A stretch of 34,126 nucleotides of DNA, taken from assembly GCA_020073285.1 (NCBI GenBank), contig JAIQFM010000028.1, positions 1 through 34,126 of the forward strand. The letters are read 5' to 3'. This stretch comes from Terriglobia bacterium. Lineage in GTDB: Bacteria > Acidobacteriota > Terriglobia > Terriglobales > Acidobacteriaceae. Each line of letters opens with the position of its first letter. Position 1 is the first letter of the stretch. Made by a program: the position numbers and the translations under genes. Positions 24,256 to 33,346 of the stretch are shown piece by piece. The notes under the pieces are model-generated. The model ran no database searches. It was not told where the DNA came from and worked only from the letters and a program-made list of their open reading frames with translations.

Positions 24256-24756
24256 CTAGTAGCTGCTCGCCGTTTTCTCTTCTGGTGCCTTGGTAGCCTG
24301 CCACGCCACCACCTGCCACTGGCGGTTTCGCTTTAGAAAAGTCGCAGTATTTCGGTAGTGCGATGTTTCGGTTTTGTTGCCCTTTTCGCTGCGCGCGGTC
24401 AGGCGGAAGTTGACCAACGCCGTGGTTCCGTAATCATGAATGGTGACGTCGTCGGCTGAGTAGGTGTTCTTCGCTCCCGCGTCCTCGCGGCGGTCAATGT
24501 TTTTCATGATCTCCGCTTTGTCCACGGTCACGCCCGCCGAGCGGGTGTAGATGACGTCGTCGGCGAAGAAGCGGTCGAAGACGGCGCGATCGCCGCGTCC
24601 GGCAGCGTCGAGAAACTGGTTCAGCAGCGACGAAAGCTGGCGCGCGGTGGGCGACGCCTTTGTGTCTTGTGCGCTTGCGGTGAGCGCGAGCGTCAGCAAC
24701 ACGATCGCCAACGGAACGCCGGCGCGCATCGTCTTTCGCAGGTCGAGATAGTTCAC
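24256..24756 (-). CDS. secreted NTF2-like (SnoaL/DUF4440-type) protein
   Basis: 166 aa from the GTG at 24756. This start overlaps the stop codon of the 59-aa gene by one base, and GGAGG lies about 10 bases upstream. Residues 10-28 ([20 protein letters not shown]) form a signal peptide with cleavage near residue 29. The mature part is an NTF2-like fold: [30 protein letters not shown], then [45 protein letters not shown]. This family has cone-shaped pockets and very varied roles, so no activity is claimed. Placement between dnaK and dnaJ is unusual because DnaK and DnaJ work in the cytoplasm and this protein is exported. Confidence 0.82.
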   Translation of the reverse strand: MNYLDLRKTMRAGVPLAIVLLTLALTASAQDTKASPTARQLSSLLNQFLDAAGRGDRAVFDRFFADDVIYTRSAGVTVDKAEIMKNIDRREDAGAKNTYSADDVTIHDYGTTALVNFRLTARSEKGNKTETSHYRNTATFLKRNRQWQVVAWQATKAPEEKTASSY

Positions 24757-24935
24757 TAGTTCACGACCTCCGGGTCGGAATCGACTTCGATCTCGTCGGG
24801 GAACAGCAAGGGCCCGCCATCGTCCACGACCGCAACAGCTTCCATGCCCGAGCGCGTCGGCTTGAACAGAAGCCAACGTCCTTCCTCGCGAATGAAATGC
24901 AGGAAATAGGATTGCTTGTTGACTTCGATTTGCAA
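24756..24935 (-). CDS. unrecognised 59-aa protein downstream of dnaK
   Basis: A 59-codon frame starting TTG at 24935, with GAGG five to six bases upstream, and ending TAG at 24756. Its last base is the first base of the GTG of the next gene, so the pair is translationally coupled. Protein: LQIEVNKQSYFLHFIREEGRW near the start, LLFKPTRSGMEAVAVVD in the middle, and an acidic end (LLFPDEIEVDSDPEVVN). It is predicted soluble, with no cysteine. It lies directly after the 7-bp dyad element behind dnaK. I do not recognise the family. The coupling, ribosome-binding site and third-codon G/C bias support it as a real gene. Confidence 0.72.
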   Translation of the reverse strand: MQIEVNKQSYFLHFIREEGRWLLFKPTRSGMEAVAVVDDGGPLLFPDEIEVDSDPEVVN

Positions 24936-24947
24936 TGTGTACCTCGC

Positions 24948-25013
24948 GTCTACGGTCTACGGTCGACGGTCTACGGCGGATTTGCCGTCGACCGTCGACC
25001 GCGAGCCGTCGAC
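24948..25013. repeat. 7-bp GTCTACG-type dyad element
   Basis: Left: four 7-base units GTCTACG, GTCTACG, GTCGACG, GTCTACG (24948-24975). Right: CGTCGAC, CGTCGAC, a worn CGCGAGC, CGTCGAC (24986-25013), the inverse units in the same 7-base step. The inner spacer is 10 bases. The element fills the whole gap between the dnaK stop (25018) and the 59-aa gene, so it would be read as a hairpin inside the operon transcript. Confidence 0.8.
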
Positions 25014-25017
25014 CTGT

Positions 25018-26967
<1,950 letters not shown>

Positions 26968-27028
26968 GGGTGTCCTACCTCCTACTTATTAAGTCCTTTA
27001 TAATATTGTACATAGGTAATCGAATACG

Positions 27029-27054
27029 GTCTTATAACGAGATCAATATAAGAC
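27029..27054. promoter_or_regulatory. second dyad over the dnaK -10
   Basis: GTCTTATA (27029-27036) and TATAAGAC (27047-27054) are perfect inverted arms 10 bases apart. They cover the -10 hexamer and the predicted start site of dnaK transcription. Either a second protein binds here or the first bases of the transcript form a hairpin. Confidence 0.45.
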
Positions 27055-27073
27055 TTGAGTGTAACGTTGTCAA
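27045..27073 (-). promoter_or_regulatory. sigma70-type promoter of dnaK operon
   Basis: Minus strand: TTGACA (27073-27068), 17 bp, TATATT (27050-27045). Perfect -35 and five of six -10 bases. It gives a leader of about 70 nt rich in A and T, ending at GGAGG before dnaK. Confidence 0.7.
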
Positions 27074-27074
27074 C
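27054..27074. promoter_or_regulatory. HAIR-like operator for HspR
   Basis: CTTGAGT-GTAACGT-TGTCAAC matches the HAIR pattern CTTGAGT-N7-ACTCAAG: the left half is perfect and the right half keeps TCAA. It overlaps the -35 and spacer of the dnaK promoter, as expected for a repressor site. Together with the hspR gene at the operon end this gives a closed feedback loop (inferred). Confidence 0.7.
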
Positions 27075-27205
27075 CTGTTAGATGAGGCAAGAAGGGCGCG
27101 CGTTGCAGGCAAATCGAGCCGCCAGTTCTGCCTCCCTCACAAAACTACTGGCATTGAGAACGCAAGCGGTACTAAACTCGCGCCCTTTGGGGAGGGACGA
27201 AGGCC

Positions 27206-27667
27206 ATGACCAGGTCGTCGGAAGCGCGCCTCTGGCAGGCGCTGGGGGCGATTTTCGGGGTGGTTGGCGGGCTGTTGCTGGCATATACGTTCGGTCGTTA
27301 CGGGCTGGCGTCGATTGACCATACCGCGCTGGAATACGGGATGGCAGCATCGTTCTTCATGATGGCGGGAGTGGCGGAGTTCTTGGCTGGACGCGCGCTG
27401 CATGTCGAAGAGACCGTGCTGACCCCGCGGGAATCGTCGCTGTGGAATCTGCTATCGGCGGTTTGCATCATCGGTGGCGCGGCGGTGGTGATTTTCGCCA
27501 AGCTGCAGCATGGTGCAATGATCTTGGACCGGCTTGCCACCGGCATGGCGGGGGCGTTCGCCATAATGATCGGCGTGCTCTGCCTGGTGGGACAGCGCGT
27601 CATGAGCCACATGCACGATGCGCTGGTGGTGCGGAAGGGAGACAGGGCCAAGGCTGAGGCCCCTTGA
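27206..27667 (+). CDS. small multi-span membrane protein, unrecognised
   Basis: 153 aa from the ATG at 27206 (GGAGGG about nine bases upstream). Four predicted membrane spans: ALGAIFGVVGGLLLAYTFGRY, YGMAASFFMMAGVAEFLAG, LLSAVCIIGGAAVVIFA and LATGMAGAFAIMIGVLCLVGQ, followed by a basic tail. No charged residues in the spans suggest a channel, and no catalytic motif is seen. It is transcribed away from dnaK. Family and function are unknown. Confidence 0.75.
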   Translation: MTRSSEARLWQALGAIFGVVGGLLLAYTFGRYGLASIDHTALEYGMAASFFMMAGVAEFLAGRALHVEETVLTPRESSLWNLLSAVCIIGGAAVVIFAKLQHGAMILDRLATGMAGAFAIMIGVLCLVGQRVMSHMHDALVVRKGDRAKAEAP

Positions 27668-27740
27668 GTTGCGAGTCCCGAGTTCTGAGATAGCGGGTGC
27701 TATCGCCGTCGATGGTCCGGTCCCCTCACTCACGACTGCT

Positions 27741-28463
27741 TCAATCAAACCGCTCGTACAGGATCGACTTCTTGTCCCACCCCAGTCCTTTCAGCAGATC
27801 GCGGTTGGCCAGCACCATGTCCTTGAGGCCGCAGATATAGGCGTCCATGTCACTGCGGCCCTGGGCGAGGCGGCGGACGTGCTCCTGAACATAGCCCCGG
27901 CCGCCGGTCCAGCCGGGATTTTCGCGGCTCAGCGTAGGCAGGTAGTGAAAGGTGGGGTGCTCGCGCGCGAGCTGGAGAAACTCGTCGTTGTAGTAGAGAT
28001 CGCCTTCGTAGCGCACGCCGAAAATTAGCCAGAACTCCCGGCCCAGGTGGCGGGATTCGTCGGCTAACAGCCACTGCAACATGCCACGCAGCGGAGCGAT
28101 GCCGGTGCCGGTGCCGATGAACAGGGAGTCGCGCACCGGGCTCTTGAGCGCAAAGTAGCCGTGCGGGCCATGGAAACGGATCCTGGCTCCTTCCGCAAGG
28201 TCGCAAAGAAAATTGGAGAAAAAGCCGTCCAGGACACGGTTGAGGCAGAGATCAAACGTGTTGTCGGCGCGTGGCGGCGAGGCGATGGAGTAGGCGCGCG
28301 TCATCTCGCGGCCGTCATGCGGCTCCCTCATGGAAACGAATTGCCCGGCGGTGAAGTCGAAGCGGGGAACCTCTTCGACCGCGAACTCCAAGTGCTTGGT
28401 CTCTCCCGAGAGCGGGACCGAGCGCACCAGCCGGGCGGTCAGTATGGGACGTTCGTGGCTCAT
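27741..28463 (-). CDS. ferredoxin-NADP reductase-type flavin oxidoreductase
   Basis: 240 aa. RAYSIAS (residues 56-62) is the flavin-binding RxYS motif. GTGTGIAPLRGML (117-129) binds the NAD(P)H phosphate, and AYICGLKDMV (208-217) is the C-terminal CG-x3-M segment of the FNR superfamily. FAD or FMN is held at the N-terminal beta barrel and the C-terminal domain takes NAD(P)H. The absence of a 2Fe-2S ferredoxin motif makes it a plain reductase, supplying electrons to a partner not seen here. Its start at 28463 has no strong ribosome-binding site. It is convergent with the small membrane protein gene. Confidence 0.88.
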   Translation of the reverse strand: MSHERPILTARLVRSVPLSGETKHLEFAVEEVPRFDFTAGQFVSMREPHDGREMTRAYSIASPPRADNTFDLCLNRVLDGFFSNFLCDLAEGARIRFHGPHGYFALKSPVRDSLFIGTGTGIAPLRGMLQWLLADESRHLGREFWLIFGVRYEGDLYYNDEFLQLAREHPTFHYLPTLSRENPGWTGGRGYVQEHVRRLAQGRSDMDAYICGLKDMVLANRDLLKGLGWDKKSILYERFD

Positions 28464-28586
28464 CTATTTGATTATTGGATTCGCGCGCACGGGTGGGCGG
28501 TGCAGGAACGCAGGGCCAGGTTTGCGAGTGGCGCTTCCGGCCCGGCCAACTGCATGAGCGCTCTCGCTTTCCCAACCTGCGGACCC

Positions 28587-28612
28587 AAAAAAGGGCGGCC
28601 TTGCGGCCGCCC
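28587..28612 (-). terminator. intrinsic terminator of the protease gene
   Basis: Minus strand: GGGCGGCC (28612-28605), a 4-nt loop, GGCCGCCC (28600-28593), followed by six T residues (28592-28587). The stem is perfect and GC-only. It starts nine bases past the protease stop codon, the clearest terminator in the window. Confidence 0.9.
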
Positions 28613-28620
28613 TCGAGCGG

Positions 28621-29634
28621 TTACACATGCGTCTTGATCTGAAACTTTTCGAGATCGATCCAGCGCATGCCGAGCAGTGACCAGAAGTCCTGCGCAAACT
28701 GCGACAGGACATAATCGTACGGCAGCCAGCCAAAGCCGTTGTTGCCCCACGCGGTGCCCCAAGAGTTACGGATCAACAACGCACCGGTGGTGGTCTTGTT
28801 CGAGGTCAGGTTCGTGATCTTCAGATTATCGTCGTAGCCGATCGCGGCGACGGCGTGACCCCAGATAGCATGCTCGCCGGCCGCCGGATAGGCGAAGGCG
28901 CCCTTCACATCGGAGTTCATGCAGGAGGGGAATCCCCAGAAGCCGAACATGGCCGGAATGCCGTAGGAGAGATACGTCTTGACGCCCGCCAGCACATTCG
29001 CCGGCGTCACCGGGTTCTGCCATGGATCGTGGCAGAAATAGTTAATGCACTCGTAGTCGTCAGCCATTTCATAGACAAACGACGTGGGCTCGTTGTCAAA
29101 ATACCGCTCGTTGTTAAGCCCGGGCTCGGCCTTGTCGGTGTACGCCCAGTAGGTCTCCGGAGGAACGCCAAACAGCGCCAGCGCCGCCATCGTCGTGCGA
29201 AGATAGGCTCCAGTGTCGCCTACCCAGCCCAGCAGGCTGCGGGTGGTTTTGTAGACGAACAGCCGGGATCCATCGATGTACTTGCCGAAAGCGCGCTTCT
29301 CGAAGTATTCGACAATGCCGACCGCGGCATTGGCCGTGCAGGAGCCCAGGTTGCCCTGGTTCTCCACCGGGCTGCACCATTGCCGCAGGTCCACCTGTGC
29401 CGGCAGCGCGGCCTTCATCTTCTTCGCCTTGGTGATCCCGAGGTTCTCGACCATCTTCATGATCTCGGGATGGTCATCGGTGTAGTCCCGCAGATCGGGG
29501 GTATCGGGTATCCAGCCAGTGCCCACAACCTGTCTGGTTTCGGGGATTTCGACAAAACCAAAGGGTTGAGGCCTAATGATCGCCGGCGCCTCGCGCTCTC
29601 TGGCTGGAATCGGCGGATGTAGAATAGCCGCCAT
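28621..29634 (-). CDS. papain-family (C1A) cysteine protease, no signal peptide
   Basis: 337 aa from the ATG at 29634, with AAGGAG nine bases upstream. Catalytic parts: Gln93 and Cys99 in ENQGNLGSCTANA, His260 in WGHAVAAIGYDDN and Asn290 in IRNSWGTAWGNNGFGW, the full papain set in the right order. The first ~80 residues are a short leader with RDYTDDHPEIMKMVENLG, resembling the propeptide region of bacterial C1A enzymes. There is no signal peptide, so it is expected in the cytoplasm or exported by another route. It follows a long leader with a GC hairpin beside the ribosome-binding site. The substrate is unknown. Confidence 0.9.
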   Translation of the reverse strand: MAAILHPPIPAREREAPAIIRPQPFGFVEIPETRQVVGTGWIPDTPDLRDYTDDHPEIMKMVENLGITKAKKMKAALPAQVDLRQWCSPVENQGNLGSCTANAAVGIVEYFEKRAFGKYIDGSRLFVYKTTRSLLGWVGDTGAYLRTTMAALALFGVPPETYWAYTDKAEPGLNNERYFDNEPTSFVYEMADDYECINYFCHDPWQNPVTPANVLAGVKTYLSYGIPAMFGFWGFPSCMNSDVKGAFAYPAAGEHAIWGHAVAAIGYDDNLKITNLTSNKTTTGALLIRNSWGTAWGNNGFGWLPYDYVLSQFAQDFWSLLGMRWIDLEKFQIKTHV

Positions 29635-30004
29635 CGCAATTCTCCTTGTCCGGAGGGAGTTCCCTCCGGCTAAGCTCTGAACATGTGGTTGATCGCAGGG
29701 CCGATCAGGAGAGCCGTGCCGCGTCGAAGCTATCCACGGGTACGCCCTTCCTGTTTGCGGTCTGTGCGTAGCGGGAACGTTAAAAGCCGGCTGCGCCGCT
29801 CCGAAGGCTGTCTTCCGAGCCGCAACATACCGACCGCTTCTTAACCTGCAAGCCCTTGTATGCTGGAGTTCTAGTGGCCCCTTTGACCCCTGTGAGGTGA
29901 CCTGTGTGTGTCGTAAGAATACTAGCGGCGATCCAGCGCGCAAGTCCCGGCATCACGCGATCATGTGATTGCGCGCTTATTCCCGGAACGGGATTTTCTA
30001 AGAA
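29635..30004. other. 370-bp region before the protease gene
   Basis: No gene is supported. It holds the 9-bp GC hairpin at 29650-29669 and, on the minus strand, a weak promoter: TTGCAG (29851-29846), 16 bp, TATGTT (29829-29824), implying a leader of about 190 nt. On the minus strand around 29770, ACGCACAG with GCAAAC looks partly like the GEMM riboswitch core, but GACGCAAAGCC is missing. The part past 29880 has no feature I can name. Confidence 0.45.
29650..29669 (-). promoter_or_regulatory. GC hairpin beside protease ribosome-binding site
   Basis: CCGGAGGGA (29650-29658) and TCCCTCCGG (29661-29669) form a perfect 9-bp stem with a 2-nt loop, or 8 bp with a 4-nt loop, followed within a few bases by AAGGAG. 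The 3' arm in RNA contains CTCCCTCC, which could also pair with AAGGAG. This gives a possible on/off choice between hairpin and blocked ribosome-binding site. Confidence 0.5.
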
Positions 30005-31879
30005 CTATTCGACCGTCACCGATTTCGCCAAATTCCTCGGCTGATCCACATCACACCCGCGGCGGACCGCGATGTGGTACGCCAGCAGTTGCAGCGGCAC
30101 GACCTCCAGGATGGGCGAGAGCAGTTCCGGCGCCGGCGGCACGTAAACCACGTGGTCGGCGGCTTCGCGAATGTCCTCGTCTCCTTCGGTGGCGACGGCG
30201 ATCACGCGCCCGCTGCGCGCCTTCACTTCCTTCAGGTTGGAGAGCGTCTTCTCATAGCGCATTTGCGAGCCGGGATCGTTGGGATCGCAGGTGGCCATGA
30301 TAACCACGGGAAGGTCTTCGTCGATCAGCGCGTTGGGTCCGTGCTTCATCTCGCCGGCGGGATAGCCCTCGGCGTGGATGTAGGAAATTTCCTTGAGCTT
30401 GAGCGCTCCTTCCAGCGCGATCGGGTAGTGAATGCCGCGGCCGAGGAAGAGGAAATCCTGCGCTCGATGGTATTCCTTGGCCAGGTCCTCGGCGTCCTCT
30501 TCCTTCGCCAGCACCGACTCCAGCTTGCCGGGAAGTTTGCCCAATTCGCCGATGTACATCCGCGCTTCGTCCTTGGTGATGGTGCCGCGGATGTTCGCCA
30601 GGTACAGCGAGAACAGGAACAGCGCGGTCAACTGCGCGGTAAACGCCTTGGTCGAGGCGACCCCGATTTCCGGGCCGGCATGGGTGTAGATGGTGCCGTT
30701 GGCTTCGCGCGTGACCATGGAGCCGACCACGTTGCAGATGCCAATCGTCTTGGATCCCTTGGCCCTCGCTTCACGCTGGGCGGCGATGGTGTCGGCCGTC
30801 TCGCCCGATTGCGTGATCAACATGGTTAACGCGTTGGCAGCGACAATGGGGTCGCGGTAGCGCCACTCGCTGGCGTAGTCCACTTCCACCGGCACGCGGG
30901 CGAGGCGCTCGATCATGAATTTGCCCGCCTGCGCGGCATGCCAACTGGTGCCGCAGGCGGCGATGTTGACTTTCTCGAGCTTGATGAACTCGGCCTCGGT
31001 GATCTCCATCTCCTCCAGGAAGATCTTGCCGCTGTCCAGGGAGACGCGGCCCAGGGTAGTGTCGCGCACGGCGCGCGGCTGCTCATAAATTTCCTTGAGC
31101 ATGAAATGCTTGAAGCCGCCCTTTTCCGCCATGATCGGGTCCCAGGTCACGTGCTGCACCTGGCGGACGATGGGGTTGCCGTCGAAATCGCTGAGCTCGA
31201 CGCCCGCCGGCGTGATCACCGCCAGATCGCCGTCGGCGAGAAAGAACAGGTCGCGCGTGTGGTAGAGGATCGCCGGCACGTCGGAGGCGACGAAGTATTC
31301 GTCTTTGCCCAGCCCGATGACCGCCGGCGGGCCATTGCGCGCGGCCACGATCTTGTCGCGCTCATCCACCGAGATCACGGCCATCGCCCACACCCCGTGC
31401 AACTCCTTCACGGTCTTGCGCACCGCCTCTTCCAGCGACGGACGCGCGCTGCCGTCGTGCGGCTTGAGGTGCTTCTCGACCAGGTGCGCGATGACCTCGG
31501 TGTCGGTCTCGGTGGAGAACTTGTGGCCCTCTTCACAGAGTTTCTTCTTCAGCGTGAGGTAATTTTCGATGATGCCGTTGTGCACGACCACCACGTGCCC
31601 GGTGCAGTCGCGGTGCGGGTGGGCATTCTCCTCGGTGGGACGTCCGTGCGTGGCCCAGCGGGTGTGGCCGATACCGTAGGTGCCGTCGAGCGGCTTGAGC
31701 CGGATAACCTCTTCCAGGTTGCGCAACTTGCCTTCGGCGCGGCGGATCTGCAGACCCTCGCCGTTGCCGGCGACCGCGATTCCCGCCGAGTCGTAGCCGC
31801 GGTACTCCAGCCGGCGCAGGCCGTCGATAATGACTGGCACAACCCGTTTCTTGCCAACATATCCTACGATGCCGCACAT
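30005..31879 (-). CDS. glmS: glutamine-fructose-6-phosphate transaminase (isomerizing)
   Basis: 624 aa from the ATG at 31879. GAGGG is eight bases upstream, and this start places the catalytic Cys at residue 2 (MCGIVGYVG), as the enzyme requires after Met removal. The N-terminal glutaminase part holds [17 protein letters not shown] and [10 protein letters not shown]. Two SIS domains follow ([40 protein letters not shown]), and the tail ends [13 protein letters not shown]. It makes glucosamine-6-phosphate from fructose-6-phosphate and glutamine, the entry to UDP-GlcNAc for peptidoglycan and probably for the WecA-like enzyme here. No glmS ribozyme is seen in the ~125-bp leader. Confidence 0.97.
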   Translation of the reverse strand: MCGIVGYVGKKRVVPVIIDGLRRLEYRGYDSAGIAVAGNGEGLQIRRAEGKLRNLEEVIRLKPLDGTYGIGHTRWATHGRPTEENAHPHRDCTGHVVVVHNGIIENYLTLKKKLCEEGHKFSTETDTEVIAHLVEKHLKPHDGSARPSLEEAVRKTVKELHGVWAMAVISVDERDKIVAARNGPPAVIGLGKDEYFVASDVPAILYHTRDLFFLADGDLAVITPAGVELSDFDGNPIVRQVQHVTWDPIMAEKGGFKHFMLKEIYEQPRAVRDTTLGRVSLDSGKIFLEEMEITEAEFIKLEKVNIAACGTSWHAAQAGKFMIERLARVPVEVDYASEWRYRDPIVAANALTMLITQSGETADTIAAQREARAKGSKTIGICNVVGSMVTREANGTIYTHAGPEIGVASTKAFTAQLTALFLFSLYLANIRGTITKDEARMYIGELGKLPGKLESVLAKEEDAEDLAKEYHRAQDFLFLGRGIHYPIALEGALKLKEISYIHAEGYPAGEMKHGPNALIDEDLPVVIMATCDPNDPGSQMRYEKTLSNLKEVKARSGRVIAVATEGDEDIREAADHVVYVPPAPELLSPILEVVPLQLLAYHIAVRRGCDVDQPRNLAKSVTVE

Positions 31880-32003
31880 ATGATTACCCTCATAAACACT
31901 GCAGGCTTCGGGCTTAGGGAAAAGCACCAAGCTCCAGCCGGCAACTCTATAGCAATCTGATTCTCCCGCGAAGCCCTATGATTCCGCCACGTTACCGACG
32001 TAA

Positions 32004-32249
32004 CTACGGCGTTTCCAGGGAGTAGCGGAACTCCTCGATGACCGGGTTGGTGAGCACCTCGCGGGCCATGCGCTCCACTTCCTGGCGGGCTTGCGCTTCG
32101 TCGAGCCCGTCGAGGGTGACTTCGAAATACTTGCCCTGGCGGACGTCGGACACGCCCTGATAGCCCATTTTCCGCAGCGCGCCGTGGATGGTCTTGCCTT
32201 GCGGATCGAGCACACTCTTCTTCGGGGACACGTACACGTAGGCTTTCAT
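32004..32249 (-). CDS. purS: phosphoribosylformylglycinamidine synthase subunit PurS
   Basis: 81 aa, normal length. KAYVYVSPKKSVLDPQGKTIHGALRKMGY is the PurS N-terminal beta strand and first helix, DVRQGKYFEVTL the next strand, and NPVIEEFRYSLE the end. PurS joins PurQ and PurL in the fourth step of purine synthesis. purQ and purL are not adjacent, so purS is separate from its partners and lies upstream of glmS on the same strand. A TATAAT lies only 10 bases from the ATG and there is no ribosome-binding site, so the transcript may be nearly leaderless. Confidence 0.94.
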   Translation of the reverse strand: MKAYVYVSPKKSVLDPQGKTIHGALRKMGYQGVSDVRQGKYFEVTLDGLDEAQARQEVERMAREVLTNPVIEEFRYSLETP

Positions 32250-32259
32250 CGGTAGTCCG

Positions 32260-32265
32260 ATTATA
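32260..32265 (-). promoter_or_regulatory. -10 element of purS
   Basis: A perfect TATAAT on the minus strand (32265-32260), 10 bases before the purS ATG. The -35 region would fall inside the TTTCAG-type arm of element C, with no good TTGACA there. The short distance points to a very short 5' leader. Confidence 0.4.
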
Positions 32266-32267
32266 CC

Positions 32268-32420
32268 GTTTCAGTTTCGAGTTTCAGTTTCAGCCAGTAG
32301 ACTTCAGGTGAGAATTTTCAGGCAAGAAAATAAGGACGGCCGTCTGGGCCGTCTTGTTACTGCTTGCGCGTGTTCTCTGCGCGCCGTGTCTTTGCTGAAA
32401 CTGAAACTCGAAACTGAAAC
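32268..32420. repeat. TTTCAG-type dyad element C, 26-bp perfect inverted repeat
   Basis: Left arm 32268-32293 and right arm 32395-32420 are exact reverse complements over 26 bases, made of TTTCAG-type units with the shared 18-mer (32268-32285, and inverted at 32403-32420). The terminator hairpin (32335-32353) has its centre at 32344, the same as the centre of the arms. The middle also shares scattered strings (GAGAA, GCAAG, TAA) in mirrored order, as if the whole 153 bases were once one palindrome. It ends four bases before the response-regulator stop codon. Confidence 0.85.
32327..32353 (-). terminator. intrinsic terminator after the response-regulator gene
   Basis: Minus strand: GACGGCC (32353-32347), a 5-nt loop, GGCCGTC (32341-32335), then CTTATTTTCTT. 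A 7-bp perfect stem. It lies about 70 bases past the stop at 32424, at the exact middle of element C. Confidence 0.7.
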
Positions 32421-32423
32421 TGC

Positions 32424-33194
32424 TCACAGCCGGAACAATTCGCGCAGGCGCTTGGTTTGCGCGCGGCTGACGGGGATCTCCGACTGCTTCTTATCGTCCA
32501 TGCGGAGTTGGTAGGAGCTCTTGAACCAGGGCACGACCTCGCGGATGCGATTGATGTTCACCAGGTACGAGCGGTGCGCGCGCCAGAATACATTAGGGTC
32601 GAGCGAGGCCAGCAGCTCTTCCAGGGTGCGGCAGTTGGACTGGCCTTCCATCTGCGCGGTGGCAACCGTGATTACGCCGTCCTCGATCGAGGAATAGCAG
32701 ATGTCCTTCTGGTCGACCAGGAAGAGGCGGCCGGCGGCCTTGATGAGAATCTTGGACCGCTGCTGCGGCTTGCTTCCCAGGCTGCGGATCAGGGATTCCA
32801 GGCGCTCACTGGGCATGCTGGCGGAGTCCAGCTTGGCTTTCACCTTTTTCACCGACTGCGCCACGCGGGCTTTGTCAAACGGCTTTAGGACATAGTCCAC
32901 CGCGTTCACTTCGAAGGCTTTGACGGCGTACTGATCGTAAGCGGTGGCAAACACGATCTGCGGCAGCGGGACTTTCTTGTCGATCAGCTTCTTGATCACC
33001 GCAAAGCCGTCGAGGCCAGGCATCTGCACGTCGAGGAAGACCAGGTCGGGCGAGTGTTCCTTGATGAGGTTGACGGCTTCCACGCCGTTCTTGCCCTGAG
33101 CGACGACGTCGACGTCGTCCACCGATTTGAGCAGGAAGGCAAGCTCGTCGCGCGCGAGCTGCTCGTCATCGACAATGACCGCGGACAAAGGCAT
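32424..33194 (-). CDS. LytTR-family response regulator
   Basis: 256 aa from the ATG at 33194, with GGGGGGA about five bases upstream. The receiver domain is at residues 1-120: Asp9, Asp10, Asp55 (phosphoacceptor, in VFLDVQM), Thr84 (FATAYDQY) and Lys104 (VLKPFD). The LytTR DNA-binding domain is at about 147-254, with FWRAHRSYLVNINRIREV (203-220) the signature. Such proteins bind direct repeats in promoters and often control exopolysaccharide, bacteriocin or virulence genes. The matching sensor kinase is not in the window. It stands alone between a terminator and the 8-bp dyad element. Confidence 0.93.
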   Translation of the reverse strand: MPLSAVIVDDEQLARDELAFLLKSVDDVDVVAQGKNGVEAVNLIKEHSPDLVFLDVQMPGLDGFAVIKKLIDKKVPLPQIVFATAYDQYAVKAFEVNAVDYVLKPFDKARVAQSVKKVKAKLDSASMPSERLESLIRSLGSKPQQRSKILIKAAGRLFLVDQKDICYSSIEDGVITVATAQMEGQSNCRTLEELLASLDPNVFWRAHRSYLVNINRIREVVPWFKSSYQLRMDDKKQSEIPVSRAQTKRLRELFRL

Positions 33195-33259
33195 AAATCC
33201 CCCCACACTCAACCAACCAGTATAGCCAGCGCATGTTGCAGGGTGCAACCAGGCTTGCC

Positions 33260-33346
33260 ATTGGGTGATTTGCTGATTTGCCGATTTCGTGAAGCATGGG
33301 GTGCAGTGTGCAATCAACAAATCGCCCAATCAGCAAATCACCCAAT
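33260..33346. repeat. 8-bp TGATTTGC-type dyad element
   Basis: Left arm 33260-33287 and right arm 33319-33346 match in 26 of 28 positions as reverse complements, 31 bases apart. The units (GGTGATTT, GCTGATTT, GCCGATTT and their inverses) step by eight bases. The right arm covers the thiolase stop codon and its last two sense codons. The left arm lies in the leader of the response-regulator gene. No T-run is seen. Confidence 0.8.

Noticed and set aside
27668-27740. GAGTCC/GAGTTC near-repeats and a GATAGC/GCTATC hairpin between convergent genes
   Set aside because: The units are too worn and the hairpin too short (6 bp) to add to the periodic dyad set.
29740-29790. GEMM/c-di-GMP riboswitch-like core in the protease leader (minus strand)
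   Set aside because: ACGCACAG and GCAAAC are present, but GACGCAAAGCC and the tetraloop/receptor parts are missing.
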